DNA of 64,000 nt from Streptococcus parasanguinis (GTDB lineage: Bacteria; Bacillota; Bacilli; Lactobacillales; Streptococcaceae). Made by a program: the position numbers and the translations under genes. The notes under the pieces are model-generated. The model was not told the origin of the DNA and ran no database searches. It saw nothing but the letters and a program-made list of their open reading frames with translations. Shown piece after piece: positions 9,543-17,613 of this stretch (position 1 is its first letter; each line of letters opens with the position of its first letter). The stretch covers positions 62,001 through 126,000 of the forward strand of contig NZ_JAHZPC010000001.1 in assembly GCF_019929185.1 (NCBI RefSeq), written 5' to 3'.

Positions 9543-10010
9543 ATGTCACGCGAAACATCTACCATTTTAACAAATCTATGTCTGATTGAAGACTGTTCAA
9601 CGAATAAAGTAGTCCTCCAATACCGCTCACCTGAAAAGACTCACTGGGCTGGCTATGCTTTTCCAGGTGGCCATATCGAAGAAGGAGAAAGCCTTGTAGA
9701 ATCCGTCATTCGTGAAATCTACGAAGAGACAGGACTTACAATTACAAATCCAAAACTGGTCGCAGTCAAAGACTGGCCACAAGATGAGGGCGGCCGCTAC
9801 ATCGTCTTTTGCTACAAAGCGACAGAATTTACAGGCCAGCTAAGATCGTCTGAAGAAGGAGAAGTTTATTGGGTTGAGAAGGATCAATTAGAAAAGTTGG
9901 ACTTGTCCTACGATATGCTTCCTCTGCTGGAAGTGATGGAAGACCCGGACTTGTCTGAGTTCTATTATCGCAAACGGACAGACGATGATTGGGAAAAATT
10001 AAGATTTTAA
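9543..10010 (+). CDS. mutX: Nudix hydrolase, MutX/8-oxo-dGTPase type
   Basis: 155 residues. The Nudix box runs from GGHIEEGES to REIYEETGL, fitting GX5EX7REUXEEXGU with all catalytic glutamates present (about residues 41-63). The MutX type removes 8-oxo-dGTP from the nucleotide pool to prevent transversions. Close proximity to uvrB matches the streptococcal arrangement as I recall it. RBS AAAGGAAA precedes the ATG. Substrate specificity is inferred from family resemblance. Confidence 0.85.
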   Translation: MSRETSTILTNLCLIEDCSTNKVVLQYRSPEKTHWAGYAFPGGHIEEGESLVESVIREIYEETGLTITNPKLVAVKDWPQDEGGRYIVFCYKATEFTGQLRSSEEGEVYWVEKDQLEKLDLSYDMLPLLEVMEDPDLSEFYYRKRTDDDWEKLRF

Positions 10011-10017
10011 GCAAAGG

Positions 10018-10039
10018 GCTAGAGGTATCTAGCTTTTTT
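10018..10039 (+). terminator. terminator after mutX
   Basis: GCTAGA (10018-10023), 4-nt loop, TCTAGC (10028-10033), then six T. Confidence 0.8.
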
Positions 10040-10078
10040 GCTTGCAAGGTAAAAGAAGTAAGAATATTCCATTCGTGC

Positions 10079-10107
10079 TTGAATCTGCTTAAAAAAAGTA
10101 CTATAGT
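10079..10107 (+). promoter_or_regulatory. promoter of the small-membrane-protein/ABC operon
   Basis: TTGAAT (10079-10084), 17-nt spacer, TATAGT (10102-10107), about 57 nt before the first ATG. Confidence 0.75.
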
Positions 10108-10163
10108 ATAAGCATAAAATACAATTGTAATCTTTCATACTGTGAATAGAAAGAAGGCAAGAT

Positions 10164-10304
10164 ATGAAATTACAATTTAGAATCCTTATAGGAATTTGCT
10201 TCTTGATCGGTGCCTTAGTCTTTGCCTTTCAAAAGGAATGGTTATACGCTTTGCTGTTGCTTTTGGTTGGGGCTTCTTACCTTTATAAAGGAGTGCGTCG
10301 ATGA
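10164..10304 (+). CDS. 46-residue membrane peptide in front of an ABC transporter
   Basis: A short gene with two hydrophobic helices (about residues 5-20 and 25-40), an internal FQKEW turn and a basic C-terminus (KGVRR). RBS GAAGG is 8 nt upstream. Its stop codon overlaps the ATG of the ABC ATPase gene (ATGA at 10301-10304), which implies translational coupling and a shared role. It could be an accessory subunit or regulator of the transporter, or simply a coupling leader; the sequence does not decide. Confidence 0.6.
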   Translation: MKLQFRILIGICFLIGALVFAFQKEWLYALLLLLVGASYLYKGVRR

Positions 10305-11005
10305 AGAGTGATTGTTTAAACATCAAGGGGCTAAACGTTTGGTATAAAAAAGGCAAGCCCATTATAAAAGATACGAATTTGCTTGTACCCAATCATTCTG
10401 TAGTCGGGTTGATTGGTCGAAATGGAGCAGGGAAGACAACCTTGCTAAAAGCTTTAAGTAGTGTCTTTGATCATCGGCAGTATGCAGTTGAGACTGTTAC
10501 CATAGAAGACAAGGCGACCTCTTTTCATACGAATTTCTATAAGAGCCGTACCTATACAGTTTTTACTGAAAACAATAGTTTTTTAAACTGGGATTTTGTT
10601 CACTATTTTAATTTTGTCTGTCGTTTATATCATCGAAAGAGAGATGATACGTTATTACAGGACTTGATTTCAGGATTCCATTTTGAAGAATTTCTCAACA
10701 CCGATATCGGTAGTTTGTCAACGGGAAATAAGAAGAAAGTCTTCTTGATCACAGCTTTTTATCTCAAACCTCCCCTCCTTATTTTGGACGAACCATTTGA
10801 TGGCCTTGATTTTGATGCGACAGAATTTCTATATGGTTTGCTATTGCAGTATAAAGAAGAAGGCTCTATTCTGATGAGTTCGCATATCGCAGAGAGTATC
10901 GTTCGGGTGTGTGATACAGCTTATTCTATTGAAGATGGTCACCTAGACGCGATCGAATCGAATTTAGAAGATTGGTTTCGTGACGTCAATCGTCAGAGGG
11001 GGTAG
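10301..11005 (+). CDS. ABC transporter ATP-binding protein
   Basis: 234-residue ATPase with Walker A GRNGAGKTT (about residue 39), Walker B LLILDEPFDGLD and an H-loop histidine in SSHIAES. The signature is LSTGNKKK rather than LSGGQ, as in some bacteriocin-immunity/BcrA-like and exporter ATPases. It is the middle gene of a three-gene operon: tiny membrane peptide, ATPase, then the 365-residue membrane partner three bases downstream. Likely an exporter for an antimicrobial peptide or lipid; the substrate cannot be read from sequence. Confidence 0.8.
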   Translation: MKSDCLNIKGLNVWYKKGKPIIKDTNLLVPNHSVVGLIGRNGAGKTTLLKALSSVFDHRQYAVETVTIEDKATSFHTNFYKSRTYTVFTENNSFLNWDFVHYFNFVCRLYHRKRDDTLLQDLISGFHFEEFLNTDIGSLSTGNKKKVFLITAFYLKPPLLILDEPFDGLDFDATEFLYGLLLQYKEEGSILMSSHIAESIVRVCDTAYSIEDGHLDAIESNLEDWFRDVNRQRG

Positions 11006-11008
11006 AGC

Positions 11009-12106
11009 ATGCTACTAGCAATTTTTAGAGATTTGGTATCCAAAAATCGGCTCTTCTTGTTCTTAACTTCCTTAACCTTTGCTCTTTATTACCATCTTGT
11101 TGGGGCAAAATTTTCTACGAGCTTTCAAGTCTTGCTGATCAGTACGGCTATTGTTACTGCTATATCAACCTTTCAATTACTGTATTCCTACTTTTCGATG
11201 GACAGGGTCCAGGCCTACTACCAACTTCCTTTGTCTCTCAATCATTTCAAAGGGTCTTTTCTGACGGTAACCTTTCTTCTCAATTTACTAGAGCGCGTGC
11301 TATTATTGATCCTCTTTTTAGGAGTCAGGTTAGACCTGCTACAATCCTTTAAGCTCGTCCTCCTTTCTTTACTGGTGGTATTAAGTGCGTTTTATGTCTT
11401 TATCCAGTTCAATACAAGGCCTAGTCTTCTAGGAGGAGTGTTCATTTTTGTAACGATTGTTCTTACAGGATCTTCTTTATGGGTCCAACAAGTGTCCTAT
11501 ATGATCTTACTTTCAGCCCTCGTTGCTATCTTTATTTTTAAAAATGAGGACTTGATCGCGATTTCAAAACATGATCAGTTGCTCGTCGCAAAGAGAAGAA
11601 GTGGCAATTATTTTTGGATTTCCTTGTTTCAAGAGCGTTATTTTTCCATCAATTTTGTATTTACTCTCATTTTCCTCTTTCTCATTTTGATACAGGATTA
11701 TGATGCTCCATTAAAAATCATCATCCTGTTAACAATTGCTTCTGTCAATACGCCATTAACCACCCTCATTTCCGCTGATAAAGATTTGATCGATCATGTC
11801 AAGTCCCTACCTAAGAGTCGGTTCTTTTACTTGATGTATTACCGTGTATTGCTGACCTATTTCCTATCTGTGAATCTATTTGTTGCTCTTTTATTAAAAA
11901 TGGTGGTCATGCCTGACTTGGGGATCCTATTTTTACTAGGAGTGATGATTCTAGCAGTAGTGGAAGCTGCTTTGCACTTACTGATTGAAATCTATTTCCC
12001 TTTAAGAAAATGGAATTTAAAGAGAGAATGTTGGAAGCACCCAAGAAAATATATTGTGCCTAGTATCGTCTTCTTACTCAGTTGGAGTCTCCTTTTCTGC
12101 TTCTAA
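11009..12106 (+). CDS. ABC transporter membrane subunit
   Basis: 365 residues with about ten hydrophobic helices, a short amphipathic N-terminus and a cytosolic stretch near residues 180-205 (NEDLIAISKHDQ...RRSGNY). No receptor or ATPase domain is fused, as expected for an ABC-2-type permease working with the ATPase 3 bases upstream. No terminator separates them. No sequence motif identifies the cargo. Confidence 0.7.
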   Translation: MLLAIFRDLVSKNRLFLFLTSLTFALYYHLVGAKFSTSFQVLLISTAIVTAISTFQLLYSYFSMDRVQAYYQLPLSLNHFKGSFLTVTFLLNLLERVLLLILFLGVRLDLLQSFKLVLLSLLVVLSAFYVFIQFNTRPSLLGGVFIFVTIVLTGSSLWVQQVSYMILLSALVAIFIFKNEDLIAISKHDQLLVAKRRSGNYFWISLFQERYFSINFVFTLIFLFLILIQDYDAPLKIIILLTIASVNTPLTTLISADKDLIDHVKSLPKSRFFYLMYYRVLLTYFLSVNLFVALLLKMVVMPDLGILFLLGVMILAVVEAALHLLIEIYFPLRKWNLKRECWKHPRKYIVPSIVFLLSWSLLFCF

Positions 12107-12122
12107 GGAATTGCCCCTTCGC

Positions 12123-12151
12123 TTGTATCTACTCCTTAATTGTAGTATGAT
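12123..12151 (+). promoter_or_regulatory. promoter of the thioesterase/HAD operon
   Basis: TTGTAT (12123-12128), 17-nt spacer, TATGAT (12146-12151). Confidence 0.75.
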
Positions 12152-12189
12152 AGAGGAGTTGAAAAGATGCTAGAAAAGGTGGCAAGTAT

Positions 12190-12594
12190 ATGAAAGATTT
12201 TCACTTTGATGCAATTGCTGCATTTGAAAATTATGAAATCGAAAAGATGAGAGATGGCCATGTAGTGGTGACAACCAAGGTCGTAGAATCATCGCTCAAT
12301 TATTATGGAAATGCGCATGGAGGCTATCTCTTTACCCTGTGTGACCAAGTCAGTGGTTTGGTCGTGGTTTCTCAAGGTGTCGATGGGGTGACCTTGCAAT
12401 CCTCAATCAATTACTTGAAAGCAGGGCGTCTGGGTGATGTCCTGACCATCCATGGCGAATGTGTCCACAGTGGACGGACGACTCGAGTTGTGGATGTTGA
12501 TATTACCAATCAAGATGGGGCCAATGTCTGCAAGGCAACCTTTACGATGTTTGTTACGGGAGTGAGAGATGAATCCGCACAAGTACGCATTTAA
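12190..12594 (+). CDS. PaaI-family hotdog-fold thioesterase
   Basis: 134 residues with the PaaI/YbgC-like hotdog pattern: NYYGNAHGGYLFTLCDQVSG carries the HGG motif and the catalytic Asp, followed by SSINYLKAGRLGDVLTIHGE. Such enzymes hydrolyse acyl- or aryl-CoA thioesters in the cytosol; the substrate here is unknown. The 3' end overlaps the start of the HAD gene by 26 bases, so the two are translationally linked. Confidence 0.8.
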   Translation: MKDFHFDAIAAFENYEIEKMRDGHVVVTTKVVESSLNYYGNAHGGYLFTLCDQVSGLVVVSQGVDGVTLQSSINYLKAGRLGDVLTIHGECVHSGRTTRVVDVDITNQDGANVCKATFTMFVTGVRDESAQVRI

Positions 12595-13321
12595 AAACTA
12601 TATTTTTGATTTTTATGGAACCTTGGTCGACATCGAAACGGATGAGTCGAGTCCCATTTTATGGGATACCATGGCTCAGATCTACCAATCCTACGGGGCA
12701 AGCTACACAGGAGAAGGTCTGCGCCTGCGTTATAAAGAGTTGGTGCAACAAGCCGAAGAAGACTTGGCTAAGGAAAAACAAGTTGCCTACCCAGAGATTG
12801 ATCTGACGGTTATCTTTGTACAATTGTATTTAGAAGGTCATCCAAGTGGGGATAGTGTTGCCCACCTCAAAGAGTGGGGACGTTTGATTGCGCGGACTTT
12901 CCGTGTCCTTTCTCGCAAGCGGTTGGAGCTCTATCCTCACACGAAAGAAGTGTTAGAGGATATGAAAGCTGAAGGTTGCCGAATCTTTCTTTTATCCAAT
13001 GCCCAAGCAGATTTTACCAATCCGGAGATTGATTTGGTTGGTTTGAGAGAGCTTTTCCATGCCATTTACTTGTCATCTGATGCAGGTATTCGCAAACCTC
13101 AGCCAGAGTTTCTCTTGGAAGTGATGAAAGAACACCAGTTAAACCCTGAGAAAACGGTCATGGTGGGGAATGACTTTACGACAGATGTCGCTGTTGCCCA
13201 AAGTATCGGGATGGAGAGCATCTTGATCAATACCTTCCCCTATTCTGATGCTGAACTGCGCGAGAAGAATCAAGCAGGCGTGCGCGTGATTCAAGATATT
13301 CGAGAATTGCAGGAATTTTGA
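12569..13321 (+). CDS. HAD-superfamily hydrolase, haloacid-dehalogenase-like
   Basis: 250 residues. HAD motif I is DFYGTLVD (nucleophile Asp; Tyr in place of the second Asp, the DxYGT form seen in haloacid-dehalogenase-type members), motif II is LLSNA, the motif III lysine is in IRKPQPEF and motif IV is MVGNDFTTD. A helical cap lies between residues about 20 and 100. The enzyme probably acts on a small phosphorylated or halogenated metabolite; nothing in the sequence identifies it. It overlaps the upstream thioesterase gene. Confidence 0.8.
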   Translation: MNPHKYAFKNYIFDFYGTLVDIETDESSPILWDTMAQIYQSYGASYTGEGLRLRYKELVQQAEEDLAKEKQVAYPEIDLTVIFVQLYLEGHPSGDSVAHLKEWGRLIARTFRVLSRKRLELYPHTKEVLEDMKAEGCRIFLLSNAQADFTNPEIDLVGLRELFHAIYLSSDAGIRKPQPEFLLEVMKEHQLNPEKTVMVGNDFTTDVAVAQSIGMESILINTFPYSDAELREKNQAGVRVIQDIRELQEF

Positions 13322-13338
13322 AAAATATCATCCATATA

Positions 13339-13362
13339 GGGAGGCCAAGTCGCCTCCTTTTT
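13339..13362 (+). terminator. terminator after the HAD gene
   Basis: GGAGGC (13340-13345), short loop, GCCTCC (13352-13357), then five T. Confidence 0.85.
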
Positions 13363-13390
13363 CCATGAAAATGCTACAGTAGAACAGGAT

Positions 13391-13419
13391 TTGTCAAATT
13401 TTCGCTTTCATGGTATACT
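13391..13419 (+). promoter_or_regulatory. promoter of the PhnA-like gene
   Basis: TTGTCA (13391-13396), 17-nt spacer, TATACT (13414-13419). Confidence 0.8.
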
Positions 13420-13449
13420 ATGAAAGTTAATTTGAATAAGGAGATAAAA

Positions 13450-13785
13450 ATGAATAACTTACCAAACTGTCCAAAATGTAACTCTGAATACGTCTATGAA
13501 GATGGAGCGCTCTTGGTGTGCCCAGAGTGTGCGTATGAATGGAACCCAGCTGAGGTCGAAGAAGAAGAGGGTGTCGTAGCGATTGACGCCAACGGAAACA
13601 AATTGGCTGATGGCGATACAGTGACATTGATCAAAGATTTAAAAGTCAAGGGTGCACCGAAAGATTTGAAACAAGGTACGCGCGTGAAAAACATCCGTAT
13701 CGTGGAAGGAGACCACAACATCGATTGTAAGATCGATGGCTTTGGTGCAATGAAGCTCAAATCAGAATTTGTGAAGAAGATCTAA
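13450..13785 (+). CDS. yjdM: PhnA/YjdM-family zinc-ribbon protein
   Basis: 111 residues. An N-terminal zinc ribbon ([13 protein letters not shown]...VCPECAYEW, four cysteines within residues 7-30) is followed by the SH3-like PhnA domain ([23 protein letters not shown]). The start is ATG 13450 behind AAGGAG; the upstream in-frame ATG at 13420 adjoins the -10 box. Despite the name PhnA, this family is not the phosphonoacetate hydrolase, and its role is not settled. It is monocistronic. Confidence 0.88.
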   Translation: MNNLPNCPKCNSEYVYEDGALLVCPECAYEWNPAEVEEEEGVVAIDANGNKLADGDTVTLIKDLKVKGAPKDLKQGTRVKNIRIVEGDHNIDCKIDGFGAMKLKSEFVKKI

Positions 13786-13826
13786 AGAACAGTACACAAA
13801 TTGATAGAGTTGTTTAAGTTTATAAT

Positions 13827-13964
13827 GGAACTTTCCGCTGTGAGAAAAGTACTTGAAACAGTATTGATTCAAGTACTCGGGAGTTTTGAAACTTTAGGTT
13901 CAAAACTAAGTCATGGAACTTCGTAGAAGTTCGCTGACGTCCGTCCTCACTTAAGGAAAGTTCC
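13827..13964 (+). ncRNA. structured RNA, copy 2 (asd-motif-like candidate)
   Basis: Same architecture as the element at 1354-1491: terminal stem GGAACTTTCC (13827-13836) with GGAAAGTTCC (13955-13964), a variable first hairpin around GTACTTGAA / TTCAAGTAC, then two invariant hairpins. Compared with copy 1, two pairs in the closing stem and three pairs in the first hairpin change on both sides, keeping pairing. A TATAAT lies at 13821-13826 and a hairpin-T terminator at 13976-13993, giving a transcript near 165 nt, close to the roughly 170 nt I recall for the streptococcal asd/SR914400 RNA. Confidence 0.62.
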
Positions 13965-13975
13965 TGATTAAACTG

Positions 13976-13993
13976 AAGGGGCTACCCCCTTTT
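13976..13993 (+). terminator. terminator after RNA copy 2
   Basis: AAGGGG (13976-13981) with CCCCTT (13986-13991), then T residues. It is close to the RBS of the next gene. Confidence 0.6.
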
Positions 13994-14009
13994 CTTTCAG
14001 GAGAATACT

Positions 14010-14645
14010 ATGAAATTCAAACTATTATTTAGCTATCGTTTTCTATTGTTTATCTTAAGTGTAATCGGCGTTTATCTGCAACTGACCAAGCATGGTGGCT
14101 TTGGCATGATGCTCTATTACACCATTTTATCTAACATGTTGGTCATGTTCTTCATGGGAGATATGGTCTGGCGCATGTTTCGAGGTCGTTCGACCCAGAC
14201 CCAAGGCTACCTTCGCATGAAGGGGGCAGTGACTATGGCTATTATGATTACCTTTGTCATCTACCACTTTATGTTGGCGCCTCTGGCGACACCAGAGAAG
14301 TTTTATCGTTTGGAAAACTTCCTCTGTCATTACATCGTTCCTTTGATGTTCTTCTTTGATACCCTAGTGATTGACAAATCCAAGCAATACCGTAAGCTCG
14401 ATCCCTTCCTTTGGACCTTGATTCCACTGGCTTACATGCTCTTTGCCCTTCTCAATGGATTGGTCTTGAAGTGGCCAATTCCAGGTGCAAAAGATAGTCC
14501 CTTTGCCTATTTCTTTATCAATGTTAATAAATACGGCTGGGCCTTTGTTGGAAAATGGGTGGTGATCATCTTTATCGCTTACCTCTTGGCTGGCTATGTG
14601 CTCTATGGGATCAAAAATATCAAGCGAAAATCGGCCGTTTCTTAG
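14010..14645 (+). CDS. polytopic membrane protein (Pr6Pr/TMEM164-like)
   Basis: 211 residues with about six hydrophobic helices. Histidines and aspartates within the membrane region (ITFVIYHFMLAPL, NFLCHYIVPLMFFFDTLVID, and NKYGWAFVGKWVV) resemble the Pr6Pr/TMEM164-type integral membrane family. That assignment is by pattern memory and function is unknown. RBS AGGAGA is 8 nt before the ATG. Confidence 0.6.
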   Translation: MKFKLLFSYRFLLFILSVIGVYLQLTKHGGFGMMLYYTILSNMLVMFFMGDMVWRMFRGRSTQTQGYLRMKGAVTMAIMITFVIYHFMLAPLATPEKFYRLENFLCHYIVPLMFFFDTLVIDKSKQYRKLDPFLWTLIPLAYMLFALLNGLVLKWPIPGAKDSPFAYFFINVNKYGWAFVGKWVVIIFIAYLLAGYVLYGIKNIKRKSAVS

Positions 14646-14714
14646 TAAAAACCGAACGTTATTCGGACAAAAAGTCGAGTTTTTAAATTTTTTTGAAAAA
14701 TGTTGAGTTTTTTC

Positions 14715-14743
14715 TTGCATGTCGTTTGAAACTGTGATATAGT
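14715..14743 (+). promoter_or_regulatory. pyr operon promoter
   Basis: TTGCAT (14715-14720), 17-nt spacer, TATAGT (14738-14743); transcription would begin about 155 nt before pyrR, leaving room for the attenuator. Confidence 0.8.
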
Positions 14744-14765
14744 TATCTCAATTAAATAAATCCTT

Positions 14766-14885
14766 TAATCCTGTCCCGTGAGGCAGGCAAGGAGACTGTG
14801 AAAAACAATGGCTAGGACCATAGGGCGAGACTCTATCCTCTTAGACCATTCATTTGCTGAACCTCCTTGAAAAAGGAGGTTTTTC
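14766..14885 (+). promoter_or_regulatory. PyrR-dependent attenuator leader
   Basis: The leader holds a PyrR-binding stem-loop (CCTGTCCCGTGAGGCAGG region, 14770-14787, with the conserved loop and an AAGGAG flank) and then a strong terminator: ACCTCCTT (14861-14868) with AAGGAGGT (14873-14880) and a T tract. The intervening sequence can form the competing antiterminator. From the Bacillus and streptococcal paradigm, UMP/UTP-bound PyrR favours termination, so the operon is repressed by pyrimidines. Confidence 0.85.
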
Positions 14886-14907
14886 TTTTACAACTAAGGA
14901 GGACTGA

Positions 14908-15426
14908 ATGAAAACCAAAGAAGTCGTTGATGATTTGACGATGAAACGGGCCATTACCCGCATCACCTACGAAATCATTGAACGAAACAAAGATTTGAGC
15001 CAGATTGTGCTGGTGGGGATCAAGACGCGTGGTGTTTACATCGCTCGCCGGATCCAAGAACGCCTCTCTCAGCTGGAACAAATCGATGTCCCTGTAGCAG
15101 AACTAGATACCAAGCCTTTCCGAGATGACATGAAGGCGACAGAAGATACAACGGTCTTACCAGTTGATATCGCTCATAGAGAAGTCATTTTGATCGATGA
15201 TGTCCTCTATACAGGTCGCACGATTCGCGCTGCCATTGACAATCTGGTCAGTCACGGTCGTCCTGCTCGAGTGAGTCTGGCGGTTCTAGTCGACCGTGGG
15301 CATCGGGAGTTGCCGATTCGTCCGGACTTTGTTGGGAAAAATATCCCGACAAGTAAGTCAGAGGAAATCATTGTCGAGATGGTGGAGCTAGACGGTCAAG
15401 ACCGCGTCCTCATCAAAGAAGCTTAA
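14908..15426 (+). CDS. pyrR: bifunctional pyr operon regulator / uracil phosphoribosyltransferase
   Basis: 172 residues. The PRPP-binding motif [17 protein letters not shown] lies near residue 92, and basic residues before it contact RNA in the family ([10 protein letters not shown]). PyrR binds the leader upstream when loaded with UMP and also has uracil phosphoribosyltransferase activity. Start follows AAGGAGG. It is first in the operon, 46 bases before pyrB. Confidence 0.95.
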   Translation: MKTKEVVDDLTMKRAITRITYEIIERNKDLSQIVLVGIKTRGVYIARRIQERLSQLEQIDVPVAELDTKPFRDDMKATEDTTVLPVDIAHREVILIDDVLYTGRTIRAAIDNLVSHGRPARVSLAVLVDRGHRELPIRPDFVGKNIPTSKSEEIIVEMVELDGQDRVLIKEA

Positions 15427-15472
15427 ACAAATTGTAAACTATTTGCATTCACATTATAAAAGGAGAATCAAC

Positions 15473-16396
15473 ATGTCTGAAAATCAAATCGCTCTTAAAA
15501 ACCTTGTCTCAATGGAAACTCTTACCAATGAAGAAGTAATGGCATTGATCAAACGTGGGATTGAGTTCAAAAACGGAGCTAAAGCATCCTACGAAGACCA
15601 ACATATCATCTCAAACCTTTTCTTTGAACCTTCAACTCGTACCCACAAAGCCTTTGAAGTGGCAGAGTTGAAATTGGGATGTGATCTCCTTGACTTTGAT
15701 GTGAAGACAAGCTCTGTGAACAAAGGGGAAACACTTTACGATACCATCTTAACCATGTCAGCTCTTGGTGTAGATGTCTGCGTCATCCGTCACCCTGAAG
15801 TGGACTACTACAAAGAATTGGTTGAAAGCCCAACGATCACAGCCTCTATCGTCAATGGTGGGGATGGTTCAGGTCAACACCCAAGCCAAAGCTTGCTTGA
15901 TTTGATGACTATTTACCAAGAATTTGGTCACTTTGATGGCTTGAAAGTTTGTATCGCTGGGGACTTGGATCACTCACGTGTGGCAAAATCAAATATGCAA
16001 ATCTTGAAACGTTTGGGAGCAACCCTTTACTTTGCAGGTCCAGACGAATGGAGAAGTGCGGAATTTGAAGACTATGGAAGTTTCGTCACTATCGATGAAG
16101 TCATTGAAGAAGTAGATGTGATGATGTTCTTGCGTGTGCAACACGAACGTCATGATTACGAATCACTCTTCTCTAAAGAAAACTACCACCGTCTTCATGG
16201 CTTGACTCAAGAACGTTATGACCGTATGAAAGATACAGCGATCCTGATGCACCCAGCACCAGTCAACCGTGACGTTGAAATTGCGGACCACTTGGTAGAA
16301 GCTCCTAAATCACGTATCGTAGAACAAATGACCAACGGTGTCTTTGTCCGTATGGCCATCATTGAAGCCGTCCTTAAAGGTCGCGGTGCAAAATAA
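15473..16396 (+). CDS. pyrB: aspartate carbamoyltransferase catalytic chain
   Basis: 307 residues. The carbamoyl-phosphate site PSTRTH (about residue 50), the HPSQSLLD motif and the C-terminal [12 protein letters not shown] are intact, so the enzyme should condense carbamoyl phosphate with aspartate in UMP biosynthesis. The start is ATG 15473 behind AAAGGAG; an in-frame upstream ATG has no RBS. It needs carbamoyl phosphate, yet the synthetase-like genes that follow appear catalytically dead, so supply must come from elsewhere. Confidence 0.96.
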   Translation: MSENQIALKNLVSMETLTNEEVMALIKRGIEFKNGAKASYEDQHIISNLFFEPSTRTHKAFEVAELKLGCDLLDFDVKTSSVNKGETLYDTILTMSALGVDVCVIRHPEVDYYKELVESPTITASIVNGGDGSGQHPSQSLLDLMTIYQEFGHFDGLKVCIAGDLDHSRVAKSNMQILKRLGATLYFAGPDEWRSAEFEDYGSFVTIDEVIEEVDVMMFLRVQHERHDYESLFSKENYHRLHGLTQERYDRMKDTAILMHPAPVNRDVEIADHLVEAPKSRIVEQMTNGVFVRMAIIEAVLKGRGAK

Positions 16397-16414
16397 GATA
16401 ACTGACAATTCATT

Positions 16415-16472
16415 GAAAGGAAAGGAAGAGGACAGAGTAGACAGCTACATGGAATCTGACTTTCCTTTTTTT
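16415..16472 (+). terminator. long-loop hairpin with T tract after pyrB
   Basis: GAAAGGAAAG (16415-16424) can pair with CTTTCCTTTT (16460-16469) around a 35-nt loop, followed by T residues. It could end the pyrR-pyrB transcript, separating it from the CarA-like gene, where a weak -10 (TAAAAT, 16485-16490) is visible. Confidence 0.45.
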
Positions 16473-16521
16473 GAGGAACTATGATAAAATTGGATTAGTG
16501 TAAAAAGAAGGGAGGGGTTCG

Positions 16522-17613
16522 ATGAAACGATTATTGGTCCTAGAGGATGGGACTGTATTTGAAGGGGAAGCCTTTGGTGCAGACTTATATGTGACTGGTG
16601 AATTGGTCTTTACGACTGCCATGACAGGCCATCAAGAATTGATTACGGATCAGGCTTTTAGTGGCCAGATCCTCTCCTTTACCTTTCCAGTTATTGGCGC
16701 AACAGGGATCAATCGGGATGATTCTGAATCCATTACACCGACTTGTCTGGCAGTGGTGGTTCAGCATTTGGTGGAGATGCCGAGCAATTGGCGGCAACAG
16801 ATGACCTTGGATGAGTTCTTGAAGCGAAAAAAAATCCCGGGTATTATGGGAATCGACACGCGTCAGGTTGCAAAAATTGTCCGCAAGTATGGACGGATGA
16901 AAGCGACTGTGATTAACAAGGGTGACTCGATAGAACATATCTTGGATCAGTTGCGGGCAACGGTCCTTCCTAAGGACCAAGTGCGTCAAATGTCGACAAA
17001 AACGGCCTATGCTGTACCAGGTTTTGGAAAGAGTATTGCCTTGATTGATTTAGGTGTCAAGCACTCTGTCTTGCGCCAGCTGAGTCAAAGGGACTGTAAT
17101 GTCACTGTCTATCCCTATGATATCTCTTATGATGAACTGATGGAGCAGCAACCCGATGGCGTTATTTTATCCAGTGGGCCTGGCGATCCCCATCAGGTAA
17201 AAAAACTCTGCCGCTTGATCAAAAAGCTCAATGGTCAGATTCCAATCTGGGGCATGGGCTTGGGAGCCCAGCTGCTGGCTCAAGCATACGGGGCTGAGCT
17301 AGCTCCCATGGAAGTTGGACACTTCGGATTAAATATTCCTGTACGTGAAATTGCGACAGGAAAAATCGAGATAACGAGTCAAAATCACTTGTATAGTATC
17401 GCACGCGATAGTCTACCTCATGATTTATTGGTCACGCATGAAAACGTCAATGACCATAGTATTGAAGCTTTTCGTCATCGTTACCAACCGATTTTAGGGG
17501 TTCAATTCCAAGTGGATGCGAGTCCAGGGCCAAGGGAAAATCTCTATTTTTACGATGAATTTTTAGAGTTGATTGATGCCAAAATTCACGAAAGTAGAAG
17601 GGAGAAGGAATGA
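16522..17613 (+). CDS. CarA-like carbamoyl-phosphate synthase small subunit lacking the glutaminase site
   Basis: 363 residues, full length for CarA. The N-terminal domain that contacts the large subunit is well kept (LVFTTAMTGHQELITD, IMGIDTRQVAKIVR), as is LSSGPGDP in the amidotransferase domain. The catalytic triad is lost: the usual GICLGHQ reads GMGLGAQ (244-250), so the nucleophile Cys is Gly246 and the neighbouring His is Ala249; the usual HPEASPGP reads QVDASPGP (330-337), replacing the catalytic His with Gln330 and Glu with Asp332. Glutamine hydrolysis is therefore not expected. The frame is intact, with RBS GGGAGGGG, and overlaps the CarB-like gene by ATGA. This is best read as a pseudo-enzyme; see findings. 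Confidence 0.88.
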   Translation: MKRLLVLEDGTVFEGEAFGADLYVTGELVFTTAMTGHQELITDQAFSGQILSFTFPVIGATGINRDDSESITPTCLAVVVQHLVEMPSNWRQQMTLDEFLKRKKIPGIMGIDTRQVAKIVRKYGRMKATVINKGDSIEHILDQLRATVLPKDQVRQMSTKTAYAVPGFGKSIALIDLGVKHSVLRQLSQRDCNVTVYPYDISYDELMEQQPDGVILSSGPGDPHQVKKLCRLIKKLNGQIPIWGMGLGAQLLAQAYGAELAPMEVGHFGLNIPVREIATGKIEITSQNHLYSIARDSLPHDLLVTHENVNDHSIEAFRHRYQPILGVQFQVDASPGPRENLYFYDEFLELIDAKIHESRREKE

